DNA of 31,489 nucleotides from an uncultured Eubacteriales bacterium (GTDB taxonomy: Bacteria > Bacillota > Clostridia > Oscillospirales > CAG-382), in the NCBI GenBank assembly GCA_934444485.1, contig CAKSCN010000007.1:1-31489 (forward strand). The letters run 5' to 3'. Each line of letters starts with the position of its first letter. The first letter of the stretch is position 1. Positions 7,455 to 15,689 of the stretch are shown here, piece by piece. Below the pieces are notes generated by a model. It was given only the letters and a program-made list of their open reading frames with translations, made no database searches and was not told the DNA's origin. A program made the translations under genes and the position numbers.

Positions 7455-8372
7455 ATGAACGATATTTACACATGGCCTCAGGACCTTTACCCTCTCATCA
7501 AGAAGCGTTTCGACCTCAGATATGCCAAGAGACTCGATGTTATCAACGAAGTTGCGGAGACTGTCGTACAGGACGAGATTGACTACCGTCTCGAAGGCGT
7601 CGGCGGCTACGGTGAGCTTCCTGTTTACAACGGCTCGACAATCACAAGTGCGGATCAGAAGAGAAGCTTCATCACGACCATAACCCCCAAGGAACACGCA
7701 CTCAGAGTAAGCCTCACGTACAAGAAGTCCAAGGTTGACCTCTCGGGTGAGGCCGAAAAGGTGGGAACGAGACTTGCCGACTCAGCATACATGACGGTAC
7801 TCAACGAATTCTACCGTCTTTTCGGCAACGCTTTCAGCACAAAGGGTGCGGACGGTGTTGCGTGGGCGGCGACGAATCACCCCATTAACACCGAAAAGAG
7901 CGCAACCTACTCCAACCTCATAACCGATACGCTCTCCGTGGCGTCCATAACCAAGGCGCAGACAATGGCGGCAGGCTTTGTCACTCCCGACGGGCTTCCC
8001 TTTGCCGGCAACTTCGACCTTCTCCTTGTCAGCCCCGACCTTGAGGCACGTGCGAAGGAGATATGCGGTCCCAATTCGAGAATCACTCCCGAGAAAAACC
8101 CCGACCTCGGTGCGGCTGAAAATGCGGCGAACCCCGTATACGGCATGAGATATCTTGTTGTCGGAGGCGGCGGCACGGGCTTTGCTCCCAAGCAGTGGGC
8201 GGTTGCGGACAGTATGCTCCTCAGAGAGGTTCTCAAGCTCGTCTACATTTCAAAGCCGACGGTTCTCATTGCGGCGCAGGACAATCCTCTTGTCACCGAC
8301 TACATCGGCTACGTTGACTTCGGCTTCGGCTTTGCTGACGGACGTCCCATCATCTTCTCGAATCCGGCATAA
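7455..8372 (+). CDS. Phage major capsid protein (HK97-like fold)
   Basis: 305 aa, full length and intact. The N-terminal helix (MNDIYTWPQDLYPLIKKRFD) and the E-loop region (YGELPVYNGSTITSADQKRS) are followed by a segment ending AFSTKGADGVAWAATNHP. The C-terminal part (LLLVSPDLEARAKEI, then AKGF-type and KPTVLIAAQDN) fits the A- and P-domains of HK97-fold capsid proteins. The family is the one used by Firmicute podoviruses and gpT-like heads. GAAAGGA lies upstream of the ATG. The gene is followed by a strong RNA hairpin, consistent with a need for high expression. Confidence 0.82.
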   Translation: MNDIYTWPQDLYPLIKKRFDLRYAKRLDVINEVAETVVQDEIDYRLEGVGGYGELPVYNGSTITSADQKRSFITTITPKEHALRVSLTYKKSKVDLSGEAEKVGTRLADSAYMTVLNEFYRLFGNAFSTKGADGVAWAATNHPINTEKSATYSNLITDTLSVASITKAQTMAAGFVTPDGLPFAGNFDLLLVSPDLEARAKEICGPNSRITPEKNPDLGAAENAANPVYGMRYLVVGGGGTGFAPKQWAVADSMLLREVLKLVYISKPTVLIAAQDNPLVTDYIGYVDFGFGFADGRPIIFSNPA

Positions 8373-8393
8373 CGTACAGGCACAAAAGTTTTG

Positions 8394-8417
8394 GGGGAGT
8401 GTTTGGTTTCACTCCCC
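8394..8417 (+). promoter_or_regulatory. Strong RNA hairpin after the capsid gene
   Basis: GGGGAGTG (8394-8401), 8-nt loop, CACTCCCC (8410-8417): a perfect GC-rich stem 21 nt past the capsid stop. No T-run follows, so it is not a normal intrinsic terminator. It could protect or process the 3' end of capsid mRNA, or partly attenuate downstream genes. Confidence 0.6.
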
Positions 8418-8441
8418 TCTGTCACAAGAAAGGAGCATTAT

Positions 8442-8729
8442 ATGAAATATTTGAATCATGAATTTCTGCGACCCGCCAAAGCCGAGACAATTAACTTATC
8501 CGGAACATCTCCTAAGGTTATAGACACAAAGGGCGGTTTTGCCATAGTAAAAATGCAAAGCGGAAGTGCGTATGCGGCAGGAGTCGGAGAAGATCTGTCG
8601 GCAACGCTCGGTTTTGTGCTTGACACGGGCGATGCGGTCTGCATAAGCCGAGGCATACAGCTTTTGGTTAAAACAAGCTCGTCTTCAAGCACTGCGTCCG
8701 CAACCGTGCTTTATCTTGAGAACGACTGA
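8442..8729 (+). CDS. Small unassigned phage head protein (95 aa)
   Basis: A beta-rich 95-aa protein beginning MKYLNHEFLRPAKAET, with a low-complexity Ser stretch (KTSSSSSTAS) near the C-terminus. GAAAGGAG lies 6 nt before ATG 8442, which is clearly better than the upstream in-frame ATG inside the hairpin region. Its place directly after the major capsid gene suggests a capsid-associated or head-fibre protein. I recognise no family. It has no transmembrane segment. Confidence 0.6.
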   Translation: MKYLNHEFLRPAKAETINLSGTSPKVIDTKGGFAIVKMQSGSAYAAGVGEDLSATLGFVLDTGDAVCISRGIQLLVKTSSSSSTASATVLYLEND

Positions 8730-8747
8730 AAGGCCGGGTGAAGCTGA

Positions 8748-9722
8748 ATGACAGGTACGGCATACACATACAAGGACTTCTCGGACGCTGTATTCAAGCT
8801 TCTTGACGAATACAGTCTCAACGGAGTAAGAGACACCGTTGCGGGCAGTTTCAGAACCGATGCAGAAAAGCGTCTTTCACTGTATCTGGGAAACTCTGCG
8901 GCGAAGGTATATAAAGATTTTCCGGAGGTAAAACGTGCGGCTCTCGTGCTTCCCTCGCTTCCGGTTCTCTATTCGGCGGAAAATCTCACTCTCGGCAACG
9001 GCGACTCGGTGACAATTCCCGTAAAAACATCCGGCGCAAATGTACCTGCGTTTGCGTGTCACGCCGTTATAAGCGGAGGATTGAGGGTGATAACACGTGC
9101 GATGCTGTCGCAGAGCGTTTCCGGAGAATTCGAGAGCGAACCGGGAGAATACCGTGAGGTGCGCATAAATCTGCCGGCTCCCGACGACGAATACGCTTTT
9201 GAGATAAAGCCGAACGACAGCGGAAAGTGCGTTATAAAATCAATTGCGATCTACTGTCTTTCCGACTCGGCATACGACATACCGTACACCGACATACCGT
9301 CTCTCGGCAAGTGTGCGGCAAGGCTTCCCGACGACTGTTCACGCCTTCGTGAGGTTATATTTTCCAACGGGGACAAGGCGTCGCCGGAGCTTTTCACGGT
9401 ATCGGACGGACTAATCGAAGCGGACGCCGGACTTTGCGGAAATTACGGCATAGAATATGAGGTTAAAAGTCCTGCGTTTTCCGAGGACATGGCGGCTATT
9501 GTCCTTTCGGACGAAAAGTTCTCACTCATAACACGGCTTTGTGCGGCAGAGCTTTGTCCGACGGAATCGAGTGAGCTTTATATGCGTCTTGCGGCGTCCT
9601 ACAGCGCTTTTGCGGAGGCGTTGAGAAAAAATGCGGCGTCGGAAACAAGGCGAAGAAACAGCTTTTACGGAAAGTGCCGAAGGCTTGCGGCAAGGCTTAA
9701 TTACGGAAAGAAAGGGGTGTGA
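8748..9722 (+). CDS. Probable head-tail connector/adaptor protein
   Basis: 324 aa. The N-terminal (YTYKDFSDAVFKLLDEYSLNG) and C-terminal (SSELYMRLAASYSAFAEALR) helices resemble phage adaptor proteins that bind below the portal. A beta-rich region of roughly 150 residues (about 75-230) is inserted between them, which is unusual for a simple gp4/gp6-type adaptor. Its position between capsid genes and a P22 gp10-like hub fits an adaptor role. The C-terminus is very basic. Assignment is by architecture and order, not a signature motif. Confidence 0.55.
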   Translation: MTGTAYTYKDFSDAVFKLLDEYSLNGVRDTVAGSFRTDAEKRLSLYLGNSAAKVYKDFPEVKRAALVLPSLPVLYSAENLTLGNGDSVTIPVKTSGANVPAFACHAVISGGLRVITRAMLSQSVSGEFESEPGEYREVRINLPAPDDEYAFEIKPNDSGKCVIKSIAIYCLSDSAYDIPYTDIPSLGKCAARLPDDCSRLREVIFSNGDKASPELFTVSDGLIEADAGLCGNYGIEYEVKSPAFSEDMAAIVLSDEKFSLITRLCAAELCPTESSELYMRLAASYSAFAEALRKNAASETRRRNSFYGKCRRLAARLNYGKKGV

Positions 9723-9727
9723 CGGCT

Positions 9728-11608
9728 ATGGCGCACATGACAAAGGGCGGTTATTCGTCGGCAAGTGAAATAAGGCTCGGCATACCTGCGCCCGACGGCG
9801 GTGTATACTTTTGCGGCAGTTCGCTTTTCCTCCCGGACGGCAAGTGTCCTGACATGATGAATATGTGGTCGGTCGGCGGTGTGCTGAAAACACGCCCGGG
9901 TCAGTCGCACCCTTACGAATCCTTCGCTCTTCCGGAGTTCGGCGAGGGCGAGGAGAGCTTCACGCAGACTGATGTTTCGGCGGCGGCAGAGTCGTTTCAT
10001 TCGGCGGCGTCACGGAGCTTTTACGGCTCTGCGGTTTACCACTGCGGAAGATTTATTCTTGCGTTTGACGGCAAGTCCGCACCGAGGGTGATTTACGGCA
10101 ATGCGCCCGACTGCAAAAGCTTCTTCTGCGAGATAGGGTCGGTTTTGTATCTGTACACGTCGGACGAACACATACTGTCAGTCGGCAAAGATTTTTCCGT
10201 GACCGAGTGCGAACCGTATGTACCGACGGTGATGACCGACACCTCGACCTCTCTTTCGTCGTTCAAGACAAAAGATGACTTCAACCTTTTGAGCAGAAAG
10301 ATAACGGTTGAGTACGTGTCGTTTTCAAATCAGCGTGCGTTGAGACTCCCCTACCCGGCAGACACGGCGGCAGGCTTTACTCTCATACGTGACGGCGAAT
10401 ACGAGGTTACGTCGGCGTCGTTTGACGGCGAGGGCTTCATATCCATTCCCGGCACGCTCACGGGAGACAAGCTTGCGCTTACCTACACGGTAAAGGCGGA
10501 CTCCGAGGTATGCCGCACGGGCATGGTATTCGGCTGCACCTTTGCCGAGAGCTACGGCGGCACGACAATCGAGGGTACGAGAATATTCCTCTCGGGCAAT
10601 CCCGACTTTCCGGGATACTATTTCAGAAGCGAGCTGCTCAATCCGTTCTACTTCAAAAGCACGGCATACGACATTATCGGCAACGGAAACGACCGTGTGA
10701 CGGCATTCTCGAAGCAATACGGCGGACTTATCGTTTTCACCGAGAGAAGCATTGCGAGGATAGTTTACGCCTTTGACGAGAACGGTGCGGACTTCACTGT
10801 GCGTGAAATAAACTCACGCATAGGCTGCGATATGCCGGGGAGCGTTGCACTTATCGACAACAGGACGGTATTCGCAAACCGCTCGGGCAGCGTTTACGTC
10901 ATCGACACGACGGACAATTCGGACGAGATGAACGTTGTTCCCATCTCGGAGTGCATACTCGGCGACGGTGCAAGGGGACTGCGTTCGGAGAGTGAGGCTG
11001 ATTCTGCGGCGTGCGTGAGCATTGATTCCGGCGGAAAGTACTTTCTTTTTGTCGGCACGCACGCCTACGTTTGGGACTACACCGCAACTCCGTACTACTC
11101 CGGGATTTCGATGCGTGAGTTCGGCAAGAGGTTTGCGTGGTACGTATTCGGCAGCATGGGGATAACGGCGGTTTTCGAGTTGGGCGGCGAGCTTTGGTTT
11201 ATAAAGAAAGATGAAGCTCTTCCTACCCTCTTTTCCGAGAAGAACCGCCGTGATTTCGGAAGTCCGATAACGTCGCATTTTTGCACGAAGGAATACAACG
11301 TCGGTTTCCCGGCACTTTACAAGAGAGCCGCAAGGGCATCGCTCACGCTCACCTCGCACGGAAAGGCGGATGTTGTGATTTTCATTCTGTGCGACGGCAG
11401 AAAAATACTCGAATACCCGGCGTCGGCAGGGCGTTTTTCGTGGGACACCTTCGGTTACGGCTCTTTCACGTGGGATGCGGTATTCTTCAAAAGGCGGCTT
11501 TTCCGCACTCCGTCGAACGCAGGCTTCAGGTTTGCCGTGGGTGCTAAATGCACGGACGGAGTGTTCGGAGCGGCGGATGCGGAGATCATATTCAAAAAGC
11601 AGTCGTGA
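9728..11608 (+). CDS. P22 gp10-like tail hub/stabilisation protein
   Basis: About 626 aa, all-beta and probably propeller-like, with repeated blades containing GGLIVFTERSIARI, DNRTVFANRSGSVYVI and GGKYFLFVGTHAYVWDY. The segment EGTRIFLSGNPDFPGYYFRS is characteristic of the podovirus stabilisation/tail-hub proteins (P22 gp10 and T7 gp12 type) that plug the connector and hold the tail tip. ATG 9728 is preferred; a GTG at 9719 overlapping the previous stop is also possible. The protein appears intact. In a full phage it would be followed by tail needle, fibre or spike genes, which are not found here. Confidence 0.72.
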   Translation: MAHMTKGGYSSASEIRLGIPAPDGGVYFCGSSLFLPDGKCPDMMNMWSVGGVLKTRPGQSHPYESFALPEFGEGEESFTQTDVSAAAESFHSAASRSFYGSAVYHCGRFILAFDGKSAPRVIYGNAPDCKSFFCEIGSVLYLYTSDEHILSVGKDFSVTECEPYVPTVMTDTSTSLSSFKTKDDFNLLSRKITVEYVSFSNQRALRLPYPADTAAGFTLIRDGEYEVTSASFDGEGFISIPGTLTGDKLALTYTVKADSEVCRTGMVFGCTFAESYGGTTIEGTRIFLSGNPDFPGYYFRSELLNPFYFKSTAYDIIGNGNDRVTAFSKQYGGLIVFTERSIARIVYAFDENGADFTVREINSRIGCDMPGSVALIDNRTVFANRSGSVYVIDTTDNSDEMNVVPISECILGDGARGLRSESEADSAACVSIDSGGKYFLFVGTHAYVWDYTATPYYSGISMREFGKRFAWYVFGSMGITAVFELGGELWFIKKDEALPTLFSEKNRRDFGSPITSHFCTKEYNVGFPALYKRAARASLTLTSHGKADVVIFILCDGRKILEYPASAGRFSWDTFGYGSFTWDAVFFKRRLFRTPSNAGFRFAVGAKCTDGVFGAADAEIIFKKQS

Positions 11609-11639
11609 CACGGCAAAGCGACAGAAAGGAGAAAAGGAC

Positions 11640-11813
11640 ATGGAAAAATTCAGATTTACACCGGAGACGGGGCTTATGGACAAGGACGCTTTTCCTACCG
11701 AACCGGAAAGTGAGGAAGAGGCGAGAGGTCAGTTTATGACGCTGTTCAATCAGACGAAGGACTACATAAACGCACTCGTCGAGGCACTTGAGAAAGCGGG
11801 GGTTGACATTTGA
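11640..11813 (+). CDS. 57-aa protein resembling a tail-fibre N-terminus
   Basis: The protein reads MEKFRFTPETGLMDKDAF, then EEEARGQFMTLFNQTKDYIN and a short helix. This pattern, an aromatic/basic start, a proline-containing strand, an acidic spacer and then an EAR...QF/...DYIN helix, is what I would expect at the N-terminus of Firmicute podovirus tail-fibre or spike proteins, which normally continue for hundreds of residues. Here it stops after 57. AGAAAGGAG precedes the ATG. It overlaps the next gene at its stop codon. It could be a genuine small adaptor or the remaining N-terminus of a lost fibre. Confidence 0.6.
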   Translation: MEKFRFTPETGLMDKDAFPTEPESEEEARGQFMTLFNQTKDYINALVEALEKAGVDI

Positions 11814-12826
11814 GCACGTCAAAATGGAAATACGCTCTTCTGCCGGCGGACGAACGCATAAAGCTCGTAAGGGGCGGAAACGCAGACGTATACAATTCGG
11901 AAATGGCACGCACACGTTCCGTTATCAAGGAGCGTGAGAGTCTGGGGCTTGATACGAAGAGTCAGGTTGACTGGGCGAACAGGCTCGGATACAACTACAA
12001 CCTCGGGAACGCCGAGAGCATGGGCATTTCTCCCGACTCCGTGGACAAGACGGGGTACGGTGAGCGGATGCTTTCGTCGTGGAAAGAGCCGGAAAAGAGT
12101 TCGGAGAAGAGACTTCGCACGCAGAGCGGTTCGTCACTGCACAGAGTACAGCTGGGGCTTGACAAGGCCGCCGAGGAAAGGCGCATAAGAAAGCGTTTCG
12201 CCGACTACAAGGCCGAGGCGAAGAAGGATATGGAAAACTACTCATCGGTTATCCGAGAGGATCTCATCAACGGCGGTGCAAACCCCAACGGCGGCAAGGC
12301 GATAGAGGCGGAGCTTCGCACACGTGAACAGCTTATGTCGCTGCTTGCCGATTACGACGCAAAGATGCAGTCGGCGATTGCCGAGAACAGTAAATACTAC
12401 GAGGATCTTGCAGACAAGAACTACGACAGGGCATACAAAAACGCCGCACTTGCGCTTGAGAAGCAGAAGCAGAGCGACGAAAACGACAGGTGGTATGCGG
12501 AAAAGTATTACGACTATCTGCGTGACAAGCAGAACGACGCAAGCAGGCAGGCGGAAAACGACGAGGACACAAGGCGCTGGGAGGCGGAGTTTGCACGCAA
12601 GAAGGAGCGTGACTCGGTCGAGGACGAGAGACAGCGTGAAGAGCAGGCCTACGAAAGACGCAAGGACGAGGAAAGCCGTGCAAGGTGGGAAAAGGAATTT
12701 GCGTTTGAAAAGGAAAAAGAGGCAGCCGACAACAAGCAGTGGGAAGAGCGTTTGGACTTTGACAGGGAGAAAGAGCGCACCGACTACGAGATGTGGCTTG
12801 CCGAGAGGCAGTACGGACGAAGATAA
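11810..12826 (+). CDS. Charged coiled-coil protein with 18-residue repeats, last phage gene
   Basis: 338 aa with a TTG start overlapping the previous TGA (ATTGA). After a mixed N-terminus (1-110) the protein is almost wholly charged helix. From residue 257 it follows an exact 18-residue period: W257, a W-less unit at 275, W293, W311 and W329, each unit of the form WExEF/L...K/D..E.ER. Eighteen residues equal five helical turns, so the tryptophans would line one face. No known family is recognised. Phage internal (ejection) proteins and tail rods can look like this. A high-confidence RNA terminator follows within 30 bp. Confidence 0.6.
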   Translation: MSTSKWKYALLPADERIKLVRGGNADVYNSEMARTRSVIKERESLGLDTKSQVDWANRLGYNYNLGNAESMGISPDSVDKTGYGERMLSSWKEPEKSSEKRLRTQSGSSLHRVQLGLDKAAEERRIRKRFADYKAEAKKDMENYSSVIREDLINGGANPNGGKAIEAELRTREQLMSLLADYDAKMQSAIAENSKYYEDLADKNYDRAYKNAALALEKQKQSDENDRWYAEKYYDYLRDKQNDASRQAENDEDTRRWEAEFARKKERDSVEDERQREEQAYERRKDEESRARWEKEFAFEKEKEAADNKQWEERLDFDREKERTDYEMWLAERQYGRR

Positions 12827-12851
12827 CCGTCGTTAACGCACAAAAAAAGAG

Positions 12852-12890
12852 GGACTGTGTACCAATCAAGGTATGCAGTCCTTTATTGTT
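12852..12890 (+). terminator. Intrinsic terminator of the phage operon
   Basis: GGACTGTGTACC (12852-12863) pairs with GGTATGCAGTCC (12870-12881) over 12 bp with two G-U pairs around a 6-nt loop, then CTTTATTGTT. It lies between the last phage gene and the convergent rnmV gene and is preceded by an A-run, so it may work in both directions. Confidence 0.75.
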
Positions 12891-12900
12891 GCATTTACCG

Positions 12901-13467
12901 TTATTCGGAGAGCTTTATTCCGAGGATATTCATTGCCTCGATAAGTGCGTTTGCGCTCATGCCGGAGGGAAGTCCGAGGCGTTTTGCAAGCTCATCACGG
13001 CGTGCCGCACTGTCGTTTTTACCCGAGAGACCGGCTTCGTAGAACATGGCTTTCGTTATCGGCTTTTCGGCACGCACGGGGCTTTGTGTTCCGTCTGCAA
13101 ACGGTGTGAGAAGCTCTCGCACAACCTCTGCGCTCATCCCCTCGACTCCGAGAAGTCCCGCTTTCGACGCCGTTTTTTTCCGTCGCTCCTTGCCCTCGAT
13201 CTGCGGAGTATAGAGGTTTGTGACGCCGCTTTTCGGAAGCATACCTCGGAGCTTTCCCCGAAGAAAGCCGCCTGCCGGGTCGCTGTCGGTGATGACTATG
13301 AGTCCCGACGATTCCGCAAGCTTTCGCAAGAGGCTCTGTTTTTCGGCGTTATTGAAGATACCGAAGCCGTCGAGAGCTATTATGTGTGCGTCTGCGACCG
13401 AGGCGACCTTTATCTTGTCGTACTTTCCCTCGACGACTATGGTTTTACTTATCTTCAGCTTTTCCAT
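12901..13467 (-). CDS. rnmV: Ribonuclease M5 (Toprim + DUF4093)
   Basis: Matures 5S rRNA precursors in Firmicutes using a Toprim catalytic domain with ribosomal protein L18 as partner. The Toprim motifs are present in order: VVEGKYDKIK with the catalytic Glu (about 12-20), ALDGFGIF, and VITDSDPAGG with the DxD pair (about 58-67). The C-terminal half (VEGMSAEVVRELL, SAARRDELAKRLGLPSGMS) is DUF4093, typical of clostridial RNase M5. The 188-aa length is normal. It starts 1 nt after the Nudix gene ends, so the two are co-transcribed. It converges on the phage operon. Confidence 0.9.
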   Translation of the reverse strand: MEKLKISKTIVVEGKYDKIKVASVADAHIIALDGFGIFNNAEKQSLLRKLAESSGLIVITDSDPAGGFLRGKLRGMLPKSGVTNLYTPQIEGKERRKKTASKAGLLGVEGMSAEVVRELLTPFADGTQSPVRAEKPITKAMFYEAGLSGKNDSAARRDELAKRLGLPSGMSANALIEAMNILGIKLSE

Positions 13468-13468
13468 T

Positions 13469-14047
13469 TCAGTCTGCCGTCGGCATTTTACCGAGCATGA
13501 CCGCCGCTCTGAGGACTGCCGCCTGGGTTTTGCCGTCCGGCACTTCGCCGTTCATTATCATGGTGCAGAGCTTTTCGAGGGGGATGCGCTCGGTTTCGAC
13601 GAACTCATCGTCGTCAAGCTCCTGCTCACCGAAGTGCAGTCCTTCGGCAAGGTACATATATATTTTCTCATCGAGGATTGCCGGAGAGCCGTAGTATGCG
13701 CCGAGGTACTTTATGCTGTCGGCAACGGCGCCGGTTTCCTCATGAAGCTCACGCTTTGCGGCTTCGAGGGGGATTTCATCGACCGTATCGAGCTTACCTG
13801 CCGGGATTTCGACGAGGACTTCGTCAAAGGGGTAGCGGTACTGTTTTACGATAACCACCTCGCCTTTATCTGTGACGGGTACGACGCAGACTGCGCCCTT
13901 ATGGCGGATAACCTCTCTCACGGATTTGCGCCCGTTGGGGAGCGTGATATCGTCCTTGACGAGGCGAAGCACACGGCCCTTAAATATCTCGGTTGATTTA
14001 TCGCAGGTTTCGCGGAATTTATCGTAAAGCTCTTTAATTGTACTCAT
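13469..14047 (-). CDS. nudF: Nudix hydrolase, ADP-ribose pyrophosphatase type
   Basis: Hydrolyses ADP-ribose or a similar nucleoside diphosphate sugar to AMP plus sugar phosphate. 192 aa. The Nudix box lies at about 84-107 (GKLDTVDEIPLEAAKRELHE followed by ETG). It holds the REL.EE.G metal site, but the spacing between the first Gly and first Glu is one residue longer than the textbook pattern. The N-terminal IFKGRVLRL and the upstream IVKQYRYP strand are typical of the NudF subgroup. The gene is packed between the antiporter and rnmV genes. Confidence 0.85.
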   Translation of the reverse strand: MSTIKELYDKFRETCDKSTEIFKGRVLRLVKDDITLPNGRKSVREVIRHKGAVCVVPVTDKGEVVIVKQYRYPFDEVLVEIPAGKLDTVDEIPLEAAKRELHEETGAVADSIKYLGAYYGSPAILDEKIYMYLAEGLHFGEQELDDDEFVETERIPLEKLCTMIMNGEVPDGKTQAAVLRAAVMLGKMPTAD

Positions 14048-14063
14048 GGCGTTCTCCTTAGGG

Positions 14064-15248
14064 TTACTGTTCCTCGGGCTTTATCTCTCCCGCCTTGGTG
14101 AGGGTGATTTTTGTGACGATAGGTCCTATCATTTCATATATGAGCGTTGCGCAGAGAACGACTGCACGGATCTGTGCGGCATAATGCGGAACGACGCTCT
14201 GTGCGACTATTGTGAGACCTATTGCGACACCTGCCTGAGGAATAAGGGTCGGTCCTATGTATTTGCAGACGTTTTCGGGTGCGTGCATAAGCTTTGCGCC
14301 GGCGAAGGCACCGACCCATTTGCCTATGACTCTTACGAAGACGTAGATTACGCCGATAACGCCGATTGACGGGAGAACCTTGAGGTCGAGGTCAGCACCC
14401 GAGACGACGAAGAAGAGCATGAAGATAGGGGGTGTTACGCTGTCGGCAAGCTCCGCCATGACATCGCTGTACTCCGAAATGTTACAGAAAACGGCGCCGG
14501 ACATCATACAAGCAAGAAGCTCGGAGACGCCGAAGGTACTCGCCAGAGCGCAAGACAAAAATACGAAGCCGGTGAGTATAATGAGGCGGTTGCTGTTCTT
14601 TTTGAAGTAGCGCAGCGGAATTTTCATAAGCACGCCGACGAGGCTTCCGATAAAGAGTGCGAGAAGCACCTCGCCGAACGGACGGAGAATTGAGAGCACG
14701 ACGTTTCCGGCGCTGCCACCCTCAATTACCTTTGCGATTGTCACGCAGAAGCCGAAAGCGATAAGTGCGACGGCGTCATCGATTGCAACGACGCTCAAGA
14801 GCGTACTTGTGACAGGACCCTTGGCACGGTACTGTTTGATTACCATGATTGTGGCGGCGGGTGCTGTTGCGGCGGCTATAGCACCGAGGATTATAGAAAA
14901 GGCTCTGTCCGCACCGCTTGCCATAACTGCCGCCTGAACGAGGACGACGGCGACAAGCGCTTCAAAAATTGCGATTACGACCGGCGTTGCGCCGACTTCT
15001 TTAAAGTAGCTCGTTTTAAAAGAGAGTCCTATGGTAAAGGCGATAAAGGCGAGTGCGATGGTCGAGATAATATTCATGCCGTCAAGGACGTTTTCGGGAA
15101 CAATTCCCGTCACCGACGGACCGAGAATGAGTCCGCAGATGAGGTATCCCGTGACGTTCGGCATTTTGACGAGTTTTACTATTCTTCCGAAGATAAGACC
15201 TCCGATAAGCATTATCGCAAGGTACATAAGCGTATTGAGTTCGGGCAT
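14064..15248 (-). CDS. CPA2-family cation/proton antiporter
   Basis: 394 aa, nearly all transmembrane helix (about 12 segments), with the CPA2 pattern of two six-helix halves. The paired acidic motif VAIDDAVALIAFGF (about residue 185-198) matches the Asp-Asp ion site of electrogenic Na+/H+ antiporters. The neighbouring N-terminal YLICGLILGPSVTGIV is the KefB/NapA-like signature. No TrkA-N or TrkA-C regulatory domain follows, so regulation may come from the PII-like protein encoded 54 bp upstream. The transported ion (Na+ or K+) cannot be read from sequence. Confidence 0.88.
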   Translation of the reverse strand: MPELNTLMYLAIMLIGGLIFGRIVKLVKMPNVTGYLICGLILGPSVTGIVPENVLDGMNIISTIALAFIAFTIGLSFKTSYFKEVGATPVVIAIFEALVAVVLVQAAVMASGADRAFSIILGAIAAATAPAATIMVIKQYRAKGPVTSTLLSVVAIDDAVALIAFGFCVTIAKVIEGGSAGNVVLSILRPFGEVLLALFIGSLVGVLMKIPLRYFKKNSNRLIILTGFVFLSCALASTFGVSELLACMMSGAVFCNISEYSDVMAELADSVTPPIFMLFFVVSGADLDLKVLPSIGVIGVIYVFVRVIGKWVGAFAGAKLMHAPENVCKYIGPTLIPQAGVAIGLTIVAQSVVPHYAAQIRAVVLCATLIYEMIGPIVTKITLTKAGEIKPEEQ

Positions 15249-15302
15249 TTGGTCAACCTTCTTTTTTATCGTTAGTAGTTGTTTAACATTCCGACGCTTC
15301 GG

Positions 15303-15671
15303 TCAGTCCGCTTTTTCGGAAGAACCGAGTCCCTCAACGTAGACTGCCGGCATTGCAAAAAGCACTCCGGTATTGGGTTTTGAGAGGTCACCGACGACGC
15401 CGGAGATTATCTCGGACGCCTTGGGGATGAGGGCTTTGTCGATGACGGTAAATATGGTTCTGTTCTCGCTTTTTCCGGACACGAAGAATGCGCGGAAGGA
15501 GCTTATTACGTGGCTGTCCTCGTCGTTTCTCATGCCGAGCTCGCTTGCCATGCCGATAGAGTTTAGAACGGTTGCGCCTCGGATTCCGGCGTCCATGAGT
15601 GCGTGAAGAAGCTCATCGAGCTTTTCGATTTTGTTGAGTACGAAGAAAAGAATTACTTTTTCGCTGTCCAT
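15303..15671 (-). CDS. PII-like (GlnB-fold) signalling protein paired with the antiporter
   Basis: 122 aa. The opening KVILFFVLNKIEKLDELLHALMDAGIRG and the strand-helix pattern that follows suggest a ferredoxin-like GlnB fold. The canonical T-loop and uridylylation site are missing, and the C-terminal RTGE signature of true PII proteins is absent. GGAGG lies 7 nt before the ATG. The gene is directly upstream of the CPA2 antiporter on the same strand. PII-like proteins encoded next to transporters are known to bind nucleotides and control the partner (SbtB and others). That it regulates this antiporter is inference. Confidence 0.65.
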   Translation of the reverse strand: MDSEKVILFFVLNKIEKLDELLHALMDAGIRGATVLNSIGMASELGMRNDEDSHVISSFRAFFVSGKSENRTIFTVIDKALIPKASEIISGVVGDLSKPNTGVLFAMPAVYVEGLGSSEKAD

Positions 15672-15689
15672 TGTGTGTGCCTCCTTGGG

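Noticed and set aside
12324..12869. Arg/Thr-rich frames overlapping the last phage gene on both strands
   Set aside because: Out-of-frame readings of the 18-residue repeat gene; no start signals.
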